64,000 nt of DNA. It comes from Pycnopodia helianthoides. Lineage: Eukaryota > Echinodermata > Asteroidea > Forcipulatida > Asteriidae. The stretch spans positions 8,140,583 to 8,204,582 of the forward strand of contig CM063258.1 of the NCBI GenBank assembly GCA_032158295.1, written 5' to 3'. Position numbers and translations under genes: made by a program. The notes under the pieces are model-generated. The model ran no database searches. It saw nothing but the letters and a program-made list of their open reading frames with translations, and was not told the DNA's origin. This document shows positions 19,675 through 30,161 of the stretch, piece by piece. Every line of letters starts with the position of its first letter. Position 1 is the first letter of the stretch.

Positions 19675-20805
19675 GCATTGTTAGCATTACTTATTTTGGG
19701 AAGTTTGTGGTGCATCGATAATAGTCTACATGTATCATGTGTATTCTGGAAGTTTTGGAAAGAATGGATGTTTCTAGACAAAAAACATTTAAGAGCCAAA
19801 AAGACTTCAGAGATAACTGTACAATACAAAAAAAAAAAAAGTCAAACTAAAAACTCCCATTATTCAAGTAAAACATTCTGAAACTAGAATTAAACAATAA
19901 GTACCTTTGTTTCATGCCATTATCCAATCAGAAGCAAAGTTTGTAAATGGTTAAAGTGTACATTAGTTTTATTTTTGATTTTTTTTTGGTTGTAACTTTA
20001 TTTTAATCTTTTGATTTATCATCTGCATCGTTTGAGTAAGAATATATAACAAAAATTTACACCTCACAACATGCACACGCAAAGAAAGGTCAGTACTTTT
20101 ACACTTGTATAATAAGAGCATTTCCTCTCAAAAAATTATGCTCTTAGTCTACCTGACTTTATTAAGTTGTTGCATGAACAACTGAAAAATACTGGCATGT
20201 TTCTGGATTTTTTTTTTTTTTTTTTAACAGTTCATGTTCATTGTACGTGTTATACATAAAGTCTGTCCTTGTGGGCATGCTAACTAAACCACCTTGAAAA
20301 CAAACTGTCAGTGAAAACCAATGCAAACAAAACATTTCGTTCCATCACAGTCTAGAGAGATCTATAAATAGCTCGATGACTGCCTTTTCCCAGGGTTGCA
20401 CGCATGCATCAGTTCCAATTGGCTTGAACAGAGTTTGACTCATTGAAATTTACCAGCAAGACGTTCCCGCGCTCTCCATCCCTTCCGTTGTTATGTCCCT
20501 GTAGAACCGACCCTTAATTTATATCGGTGCGGTTGTTACTGGTTTATGCTTCCTTAATGATGAAATCTTTGCTGTTTTGGAATGTCTCTCTGATAGATTA
20601 CTAATTTTGCTATTAAATTTTGTAAGCTTATTTGCATAACTACGCACAGGTGTACAATATTAAAAATGAAATTTTGAGAGGAGGAGAATATGAGAAGGAG
20701 AATCAGAAGGGAGTGATGGGTGGGAAAAATTTCTTGCAAGCATTTATTGATACTTTAAACGTGTAAACCAAAATATTTGAGAAATTGTTTGATCGTGATT
20801 TAGCC

Positions 20806-20845
20806 TTCGAGAAAGACTCTGCTAGGGTCGAAACGCCGGGCCTTT
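20806..20845 (+). repeat. Hairpin motif copy: GACTCT-loop-AGGGTC then GAAACG
   Basis: CCTTCGAGAAAGACTCTGCT is followed by AGGGTCGAAACGCC. GACTCT pairs with AGGGTC (one G-U), directly before GAAACG. The upstream CTGANGA core is not conserved in this copy. Confidence 0.5.
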
Positions 20846-21066
20846 AATTAACTATTTTTTGCATTTATACATGTACCATTGGTCCTAACCTTTCTGGTTG
20901 GTTTAGCATTTTGCAACAGCTAATTCTAATTTCTGTAAACAATTTTCAGTCACTATGAAGATATTTCAAGTTGTTTGCTTCAATGGATCCATAAGAGTCT
21001 CAAAAATATGGCCAACACAAAACCTTGGTCATGGCAACTGTAATAGAAGTTCTCCCAGGTAACTTC

Positions 21067-21296
21067 AGGGCCCAATTTCATGGCTCTGCTTACCGTAAGC
21101 AAAGAATCGGCGCTTGCGGAAGCAGGGAATTCCGGGGATAGCGGGGATTTTTGGCTTGTGCGCACGCGTACTCCACGTTACTAGGCATTCTACGCTTACA
21201 CAGCTAGCGCAGAAATTCGGCGCTTGAACAGTAAGCGGAGAATAGTCACCGCAAGCGCAGAATTCGGCGGTAAGCAGAGCCATGAAATTGGGCCCT
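21067..21296 (+). mobile_element. MITE, AGGGCCCAATTTCAT family
   Basis: Ends are AGGGCCCAATTTCATGGCTC and its complement GAGCCATGAAATTGGGCCCT, continuing inward with TGCTTACCG. The body has repeated GCGCAGAATTCGGC-like phrases. This terminal sequence is widespread in marine invertebrate genomes, from memory. Confidence 0.9.
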
Positions 21297-24200
21297 GAAA
21301 GCTTGGATTTGGAGTTGTGGATGACTTTAAGCTAGTCGGGTCTGTGCTTGAAGATTCACCCAATCTAAAGATCCCAAAACTGTCAGTCGAACACGGGCAA
21401 TTATAATCACAATAATGTTCTTTATAAATAGTAACCCACAGGAATGTTTATGGTAATTTTAACTTTAGTGTGTTTAAAAATAAAGTCTGGCGGACTGCTT
21501 GTAATCCACTTTAAGGCTGACCTGGCTGTGAACGCACTAGTACTAGTAAAGTTATTGGGGGGCCGTTCTACGAAGTAGTCACTTCTTAACCTCAGGAAGT
21601 TGAGCGTAGAGCCTGCACACTACAACTGCACATATGTACGTGAGGTTGCAGGTGTTGATGTGAATGGCATAAGGGTGGCGACCGATGAATCACCGCGTTA
21701 ACCCTGTCCGACTTTGTGAAGTTTGACAGTTTGCGCCAACTGCGTAAAAGGCGCATGCTTCTCAATGACCTAGAAGTTGTTACCGCATTTAATTGAATTA
21801 AGCTGTGCTGGGTTTATGCATTTGGGGAGGGTGAATTTGAGGTAATGAACTTCTGTGACTTAATACCCCCGCTCAGCAGTGAGAGCGTGAAATTGTGACA
21901 AACATGTAGTGGAGGTCAACTTCATTAAGGAATCAACTGTCAGTCTACATTTATTTTTTTAAATATTTTTTATTAATGGCAGCATTAGAGTTTTTCATGC
22001 ATCTTCTTTAAAATTTGTTCATGTACATAAGTGTGTATGTGAACAGTTGCTTGTGATGACAATATTTCTTATTTTTTTGTTCAAGAAACAAATCAAGGGA
22101 ATAAAAAAAACACCTTAGAATTGATGTGAATCAAAAGGTATCGGATGCAGTTTGATGTAGCCATTTTATGAAACTTTGGACATCACTGCGTAATATTCCT
22201 TTTTAATGCAATCACAAGAAATACCACACATATTAGAAAAACGGGACCAGACTAATTTGACCCTTGTAGGTCAAAACAAAGATGGAAATCTCACTGTGAT
22301 TCATACCTTTCAAGTAACTTGTCCTGGTTTTCTTTGAAAGGTTGGAGCACTTTAAACATTATTGATTTCCTAGGAGGTTTGCCCAACTGTGTATGCATCA
22401 TCTCTGCAGTACCTCGGAAAGAAATTACATGTATTTATGTCGAGCTGTCTTCAAAATAGATACTAAGGCTGTGTCCGAATTGATGGCTATGGCTATGGCT
22501 ATTGCTGGATTACCGCATCATCATGCGTTGGAGAATTGGATGTCCTTAGTATAACAGCCTTAGCATCAGCTGTAGCTGTAGCCACCAAATCGTATACATC
22601 CTCACATGAAACGGTGCTTTCGCTTCCCTCCAAGTCGGTTTGATGAACTTGTCAGGGTAGATTTCCAGTTTCAGACGTTTGGTGTTGACATTGGCTGAAT
22701 AATTACAACTGGTGTGTAGGCCACCGACACCGCGGTTTACCCCTGTAATTACACTTTAGTTTGTCAAGATATTTGCTTGTTCATCATTGTAAACAACCTC
22801 TGGCTCACTTTGTGAAAGTCATCCCCAGTTGTTTAGATCCATCTTCTCAAAGGGAAATTCTTGTTATGTTTTTACTTTTTCTAGCATACAGAATAGATTT
22901 CAAAACACAAAGATCGTTTGTCTGATGTCTGTGTACAATACATGGCTCACCCTTAACACTAGCCCTTGACACTAACACATGTAAATACCACTAGCCCTGT
23001 GGGCTACTAAAAACTGTTCAACCTACTTGTGTATAAGTACTGCTCATATTTCTTCCTTTTCAGATGTGAATAATAGGCCTAAGTCTTTAAAATGTGTTTC
23101 AGTTGATTTATTTTTGGTTGTGTGAATGTAACTTCATTTGATCATGAACCTGGTTTTGATCACTACCACTAATACATCAGAAAGTGACATTTATGACAAT
23201 AGGGCCTACATGTTTAAAATCTGGGTTACTAGCACTTCCGGTGGGCAAGTAAAATGCACTGTTTACTAGCCTGGTGGGCTACTTTACAAAAAGATTAAGC
23301 GCTTGTAAGGCCATGTACATTGTACCTCAATGGTGAGATACAAAAAAAAAATGTTTACTGTGTATAAGAAAGGGTACAATGTAACACTGTTTTTCTTTTG
23401 ATGTCATGTTCCCTGTCTGCAATGGCTATGAGGAGTTCATCAGAAAGCCGACAGACTCCAGTCCTTCATACTCCTTTAGCCTCGGTCTAGTCACATTGAT
23501 TTGAGACAATGCTGGATTGAATTGAGACAACAACCTATCATGGCTGCTGCACCATGTTTAACTCCATATTCCCCCAACATAAAGTACCACAATTTTGTTA
23601 TTGCACTGAGTTTTATTGAATGTGAAGAGCAGGGCTGTATTATTCACCACAACCTCCTTATCAACCTCCAATTGTGTCCCTAGAAAACACAGGAAATGCA
23701 CCTTCCTGCATCACGTCACTTCCCTCTAGTCTCACCATTGAGGGGGGCTTATGACAAATAAGACCACATTTCCCTGTTGTCTACCGCTGTGGCGTTTTAA
23801 CATGAAATGATACGAAATGTAGAGTGCTGATGGGCTGTTTCTTTCCTTGAAACAGCTAGCTTGTTTTGATGGTACATGTATAAACTTTGGACGTTACACC
23901 TTCGGGAGATTATAACCGTACTGTGCATTCAGCCGATACTTGGTGATAGTAAACTGTTGACATTGTTTTCAAGTGTGTGGTTGTTATTGGAGCATTTGTA
24001 AGTGTGAAGTAATTTTACTTTTTTGACAGTTACATGTACATGTTCAGTAAACAAAGTGGCTTCACAATGCTCCCCCCCCCCCAGCGGCTGTATTAATACA
24101 TTACGTGTACATTTTTTAATACGGAGTGTATGTACAGTACAATCCAGACAGTACATTTTGTACATGTACACACATGTGCATGTAGACAATAGAGTATGTC

Positions 24201-24370
24201 AGGCCTGGAATTTCATATTTGAGAGGGCAAGGCCATTTTCATTTTGCAAAGGGCACTTCCAGTGCAAAATTTTACAGTCTATGGGAAACGTTTGAAGGGG
24301 CACCAAGGCCAAGACCATGGGCAACGGAGGCCATGACCTCCGTGTTCTCTGTGTAATTCCAGTGAGTCCT
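24201..24370 (-). mobile_element. hAT-like MITE, AGGCCTGGAATT family (inverted)
   Basis: The left end is AGGCCTGGAATTTCAT. The interior has GGGCACCAAGGCCAAGACC, the complement of the internal phrase in other copies, and it ends near TGTAATTCCAG. The right terminus has decayed. Confidence 0.75.
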
Positions 24371-25173
24371 GGTATTATGTGTGGTTACATGTATTGTGTG
24401 CTGTCCATGTATACGTCATGTACAATGTGTGTGCATAGATTTGTCGATGATAAACATGTACACTGTAGGTCAGGTCCAAGCTGTTTGACAATGTAACATA
24501 CGGGACATTCAGAAACTTGACTGTTTCTAGCTCAAGCAAAAAAGACAAATATTTGAGTCTGTTACTTGTTTTAATAATAATAATAATAGTAAACCGTTCT
24601 TTGCATTTAAATTGCACTACATGTACACACAGAGACCCAATGCGCTAGTACAAATAATGCAACAATTTCTTAAAATACTGGTCTATTGAAAAATAATTTA
24701 AAAGTTCACATCTCCATACACAGTTTTATCCTTATTAATTTACAATTTGTTTTTAAATTGATTTATTAATTTTTTGAGGGGCCTTGTTGCGGAAGTATAA
24801 ATCTCTGTTCAAGGTATGTGCTACGCCTCATAATGCTTTGAATACTAAACATAATCTTATTTTTAAAAAGAATTGGTCTACATTGTACATGATGATACAA
24901 ATGTACTTGAGGAGATACCTTTAAACTGTTGAAGAAATTTTCAAATTGACATAAGAATTACATGTACTTCATTTTGAAAATGTTCTCAAATGCTTTGAAG
25001 TTGGCTTAATTATTGACACCATGTGCACGGTCTGCTTCAGCCGTTTTAAAATCGCGTCAGCTCCTCTTCATTCATCTTTCCCTTCTGCCTTTCTTCTTTC
25101 TCTACTCAGTCATTTTCTTTCTGCAGTCAGACAATGTGAATCTCGAAAAGAACAAAAATACACTCAACGGGTG

Positions 25174-25240
25174 AGTGCATGTGACTAGTCTAGCAGCTGA
25201 ATTTTTAAGTCGTTGCAGTTTATTAAACCTTAACTCTGTC
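25174..25240 (-). pseudogene. Non-LTR retrotransposon reverse transcriptase fossil
   Basis: The minus-strand frame contains FNKLQRLKNSAARLVT. L-QR-QN-AARLV is a signature just after the polymerase core in CR1/L2/Jockey-type reverse transcriptases. The flanking residues of the frame do not continue the domain, so it is a short decayed fragment. Confidence 0.5.
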
Positions 25241-26410
25241 ACCATGTTTTTAACATAACCATAGCAACCAAACCATACTGATGAAATACCAGTTCCATGT
25301 GTCATGTACCTTTTTGTTTGTAAGTCTACAGCTCTCAATATGATGCTAAATCTTTTCAATAGTTTGAAATTAATTGATACAAGCTTATAATACCCCTCTT
25401 ACTACATGTGTACATTGGAAACGTCTAGCCTTTTCAACTTGAAGTAGACTTGGCTAGTCTAATTATTATCATCTTAGTTTCACTTAAAACATGTAAAAAC
25501 TACATACAGATCTGAAGTTAAAATGACACCCTCAGCTTCTTTAGTTTATGACTTACAGTAGCGCTCTAAGACTCGTAAAGATTTTTGAAAATTGAAAGTA
25601 CCCTATAGAAATAAGAATCGGGAAACAACAACTCAATCAAACATGGAAAAAAAAAGTTTTGCCGCAGTAAGGAAATGAGCACTTAAATAAACAAACAAGA
25701 CATGACTGTGGATACAAACCGCCGATATAAAATCACTTAATTAACAATAACACAGAACAGCTTACTTTGTTGTGTGTTTTCTATCGCTGGTTCTGATTCA
25801 ATTAATTGATGGTTCATACATGGTTCCTGTCTCCATGATTGGATGTTGCGATCTCTAAAAGCTGGTCCCCCTTTTTTTCTTCCTGAAAAACAACATTATA
25901 TTATTGCGTTCCTACAATTCGCTCATAATTGACATCAAATACAATGTACATTGTGCATGTATACACATGTACCTTTCAGTGCACCTGACGTTTCTGGACC
26001 ACTGGGTGATTGCTCACCAAGGGAATTTCCCCAGGCAGTATGTAGTACAGGTACATGTATACAGGTACATGTACATGTATGTACATTAGCACATGGTCAG
26101 GGATCATACTAGGTTTACCAGACAGGCATGGGTTCTAGCCAGCATGGCCAGGTGGATTCTACCATTAAAAACTAGTAGAAGGGCTATCAAAAAAAAAACC
26201 TGTGTGGAAACAAATACTGAATCGTTTAAAAGGGAAGTACATGTACATGTACCAACATAAGACAAATATTTACTAGGGGTGCTTTTTCTTTGGGCCCTCT
26301 GGAATGTCCTACATACATACATGTCCCGTAGTCACAAAATTACCCAAGATTTTTAATGAGGTTCAGTAGTAATTAATTTGTTTTTATGCCAAGCCCTAGC
26401 TGGGGCTTAC

Positions 26411-26500
26411 AGGCCTCGAATTACACAGCGACTGGTGCTGTCCTCGATGCCCTTGTAACTTGCTGTTGTGCCTCTCCAAAGATTACCTTCTTCATGGCCA
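26411..26500 (+). mobile_element. Decayed AGGCCTGGAATT-family MITE end
   Basis: AGGCCTCGAATTACACAGCG matches the family's left end. The interior keeps only short phrases (GATGCCCTTG), and the right end is not identifiable. Confidence 0.45.
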
Positions 26501-27228
26501 TAATTGTAATGCCCTTCATCTTGGTTGGCCGTAGTGCTCTTTTTCAATTAGAAGTTCACTATTTAGACATTTTCAGTGTTTTCCAGAAGCGTAGGCCACG
26601 GGTGGCTACTATTTTTGAACTTTTTCCCCCACTTTTTTGTCAATGATTAAAAAAACACCACATTTCTACATAAACAGAGCAAACGGGTAAACAAACAAAA
26701 AATCTGAGGATCCTTTTCTTTTTTAGTGTTAGCCCCAGACACTCTCTTGCCCTGTCCTGGGAGAATGATTGACACTTCTATTGAGTTCCAATTACTGTAT
26801 TATCTTACCTAGTGTAGTTTGTTATACTATGTACATTGTTTCAGTTTGTAATACTTTTGCTTCACTCAAGCATTGTCAAAAGACACAGTGCACTGGGTCT
26901 TTGTGGTGTTATGACCTGGTTTTGTGACCCTTGGAGTGGGTATAGTGTTCTATTAAACCTGGAAAGTGTGTTGACATCTGCTGCCTTATAGTTTTATGGT
27001 GTGTTTATTAATAAGATATGATTTATCAATATATTATTCATGTAAATTGTTTCATCAGGTTTACCACCCATAGGGAAACCTCTGGCAAGTTTTATATTTT
27101 GTTTATTGTATATTTTTTTTAATGGTAACAAAACTTATTCAATAAAGATAGTATTTTTTTAATTTAATCAACATGAAAAACAAAGTCATGCATTATGGTT
27201 GTATTTTGTTTTAAAACTCATAACTTAA

Positions 27229-27941
27229 AGGCACCTGGCAGTGTATTTTGTAAAAACAAAGCTTTTGTCATTAATATATGTATTTTGATGAGTGGAATGT
27301 GAATAAACAATTAAGGTTTTTAAAAATTAGTTTTTATTTTAATTACAAATTTAAGAGTAGGCCCCCTTTACCTTGACACATGGTGGCGCTGTTCATGACG
27401 TCAATCAAGGCACGATATTTTAAGAAGAAAAAAATGTTGTGCGTATGCGGACGTCACCCACATCACAGTATACATGTACTAGCGTATACTAGCTGGCACA
27501 TCGCGCCAAAAACGACGTCGTTAGTCTGACTTTCGCGGCCCACAACCGCTTATACTTGGGATCTGCAGGAAACAAATGGCAGACTGACCCCATCATTAGT
27601 TGTTTAGCTGCATACAGCAGCAATACACCTGGTTCGGCATGGCCGGAAAATGCAAGGAAAACCCCCTTTTTCGAAACGTACAAGATCACTTCTGGGACCT
27701 ACTTGCACGTGTGTTTACAACGTAAACGCAAGCAAATTTCGAGGGGGGTCGATGTTCGATCGAGGCGAAGTCTGCCTTGATTGACGTCACAAAAGGGGAT
27801 GGGCAGAGTCACCCCCCGAACAACTTTATCTATTTTTTTTTACATATAAATCCTCACAAACAATTACTCAAAAAATTGTTTTATTGTTAATATACATAAA
27901 CTCTTATGTTTAAAAAAAAAAAATTCTATTTCCAGGTGACT
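27229..27941 (+). mobile_element. TTAA-flanked MITE (713 bp), piggyBac-like ends, with nested CRE repeats
   Basis: The left junction is TTAA|AGGCACCTGG (TTAA at 27225-27228) and the right is CCAGGTGACT|TTAA (TTAA at 27942-27945). A second inverted pair lies inside: TGACGTCAATCAAGGCA near 27397 and TGCCTTGATTGACGTCA near 27772, each with a perfect cAMP-response-element palindrome TGACGTCA. The core (27400-27800) is GC- and CpG-richer than its surroundings, suggesting a nested element. No transposase is encoded. Confidence 0.75.
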
Positions 27942-27949
27942 TTAATGGC

Positions 27950-28086
27950 CTTCAGGCCTTGTCTATTTTAACATTTTTGGCCTTGGTGCCCTATCTACTG
28001 GCCTTGGTGCCCTGCAAAATTTGGCTTGCTCCAAATTTGGCTTGCTAAAGTGGCCTTGCCCTAAAAAAAATTGTGGTTCGAGGCCT
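27950..28086 (-). mobile_element. Rearranged AGGCCTGGAATT-family MITE fragment
   Basis: GGCCTTGGTGCCCT occurs twice within 30 bp, CAAATTTGGCTTGCT-like text also repeats, and the fragment ends TTCGAGGCCT. It directly abuts the TTAA element on its left. Confidence 0.5.
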
Positions 28087-29571
28087 GAATTAGTTCAAGG
28101 CCGAGAACATAAATTTGAACTTTTAAAATATTTTATCAAATGTTAATTCTTTAGTTTGTACACTACTCTTGATTCTTTAGTTCCGCGCTATTTAAGAAAT
28201 TTACCTCTCGTCTAATTTAAAAATGTCCTGTACATGTACGTCATGGTAACAAAATAATGAAGTGACTGTTGACCTTGGCATTCATTCACATTATTACCAT
28301 TCCCCACTTTGTTTAGGATCATAAATGTCAATTGTTTAGCTCTGACACAAAATGACACTTTTTTTCATAATTTGGATAAAGATGAAATCTTGCTCCTCAG
28401 GGGGGGGGGGGGGCACTAGCTTGGACCTTGGACCTGCCCTATAACACGTTCTCATACATGACTTTTGTTCGTAGAAAAAAAGAAACATTTTCCCAACATT
28501 GGCCCAATTTCTCCAATCCTCTTGCCCTATACATGTACATGTATGTTACATGGTGTATTGCACACTAAACTGTTTGGACTTAAAAGATAAGATTGGTACA
28601 TTGTGATAAGCACTTGTTGTTCGGGCCTACCGGCTCAATCATTCTGAATCCTTCACTTTGGCAATTGGATACATGTCAAAAGATTTGGGGCTGTAGGAGT
28701 GCTGCAAGATTACAGTAATTACATGTATGTGTACAATGCAGGCCTGTTATTATTATCAATTATACTTTTACTTCTCAAAAATACAAACAGATAAAATACA
28801 GAATGTGGTACATTGCATGTAAGATAAAATACTCAATGACAAAGGTAAAGGTTGTAATTACTCTTGGATTGCATGTTTTCTTGTGAATGTTCCTCTTCTC
28901 TGATCACTTTTGGAATCAGTTTCAATGTTTGTGGAACAAAAATGCATAATCATGAAGCAGGAAATTAAATAACTGAAAGTTGATATCGGTGTTTTGAAAT
29001 CGTTTTCTGGTGCGGCGATTGTATGTGGAAGACTTTCTAGGTATTTATTATCACAGTACATGTAGATCTACATGTACACAGTGTACACCGTATACCATGC
29101 GTGCATTTCGGACTTGGATCCCCACAAAGCAAGGATTTTGTATTGATAGGGTGCAGTATTGGTAGTCGAGTGTAAGTAACACTCACACTCAGTATGGATT
29201 TCAACACCATCCCCAAAAATAATATCTGGTGATATTCAGGAAAATATTTCAGTATCGTCATATCGGACATGTTATGAATATTCGCAAAATGAAGGACGGT
29301 GCTGTACTGTACTACATGATGTACAATATACAAGAACATAATAAGTAGTACTACATATCTATTGAAAATTGGTCCTCCACCAGGAACCAGACAGCCTATT
29401 TCAAATTCCCAATGGTCACTTGTGAAGGATTTTGTGCTTGTATTTTACATACATGCTTAGTTCTATTGCTGCAATTGAAATAGAGAACGGTAAGTTGTGG
29501 GGTCTACCAAGGCTGTTTAGTTGACTTCTGACAGTATTTCAGATGGAGTTATTTCTCTGGATGATTGCCAC

Positions 29572-29727
29572 GAGTATACTTTATAGTCAGCGAGCTTTCA
29601 CAAGAATGACACCAATCATTTTCTTTTTTTTAGTACCAATTCTTTAAATGCTAAGAATTGGTACTATCAAAAAAAGGAAAATGATTGGTGTCATTCTTGT
29701 GAAAGCTCACTGACTATAAGTAAACTC
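29572..29727. repeat. Palindrome with about 73-bp arms and an 8-bp loop
   Basis: The left arm 29572-29644 and right arm 29653-29727 pair almost throughout: TCAGCGAGCTTTCACAAGAA against TTCTTGTGAAAGCTCACTGA, and AGTACCAATTCTT against AAGAATTGGTACT. The loop is TAAATGCT. Differences are limited to one or two substitutions and a T/A-run indel. It lies about 310 bp upstream of CEP350 exon 1. Confidence 0.9.
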
Positions 29728-30035
29728 TATAAGGTACAGTAATACCAGCCAAAATACCATGCCATGTGTACTGTTGGTAACTGGTTGCCTTCACATAATT
29801 TGCTTAGCAGGAATTGGACCCAGGTGTTGATGATTGTTCAAATTTGGAGAAAACATTATTAGCCTTTTTGAGATATGGCGAACACCATAAAAACACAATG
29901 TTTGGTTTGGGTGTAGACAGATTTACCCAAACCAAACTGTGATTATAATGTGTCCACTATATTTCAAAATCTTTATATTTGTAAAGTTTGAAAGTTTTGT
30001 AATTTTCATTTGGAATTGTTTTTGATTTGTTACAG

Positions 30036-30161
30036 GTACATTGAATCCTATTTCACAGCTTTAGAATGCCATCACCATGTCAGGTGGTATCAGAGTACGT
30101 CGAGTAGCAGACCCGCTGCCGATACAGCGAGGACCTCCACCACAATCTTCCAACTTTGATG
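30036..30161 (+). CDS. CEP350: CEP350 exon 1 (5' UTR end and start codon)
   Basis: The acceptor TTTGTTACAG ends at 30035. An in-frame TAG at 30062-30064 precedes ATG 30077, so translation cannot come in from upstream in this frame. The protein starts MSGGIRVRRVADPLPIQRG. A second, out-of-frame ATG at 30066 opens a 13-codon ORF overlapping the start. Donor GTGAGT at 30162, phase 1. Confidence 0.85.

Larger units (their letters stand above)
14255..30035. other. Divergent intergenic region between torsin and CEP350
   Basis: About 15.8 kb with no supported protein gene. It must hold the promoters and any non-coding first exons of both genes. Separately listed: a 16-bp minisatellite (14899-15016), a candidate promoter (16330-16565), a foldback (17467-18112) with a diverged arm copy (18115-18310), MITEs (19511, 21067, 24201, 26411, 27229, 27950), a hairpin motif near 20806, a non-LTR fossil (25174-25240) and a 73-bp palindrome (29572-29727). 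18360-19500, 21300-24190 and 28100-29570 show only scattered TACATGTA strings, homopolymers and small repeat fragments. Confidence 0.7.

Noticed and set aside
21067..21296. hAT target duplication at this MITE
   Set aside because: Flanks (GTAACTTC and GAAAGCTT) do not match convincingly, so no superfamily is claimed for this copy.
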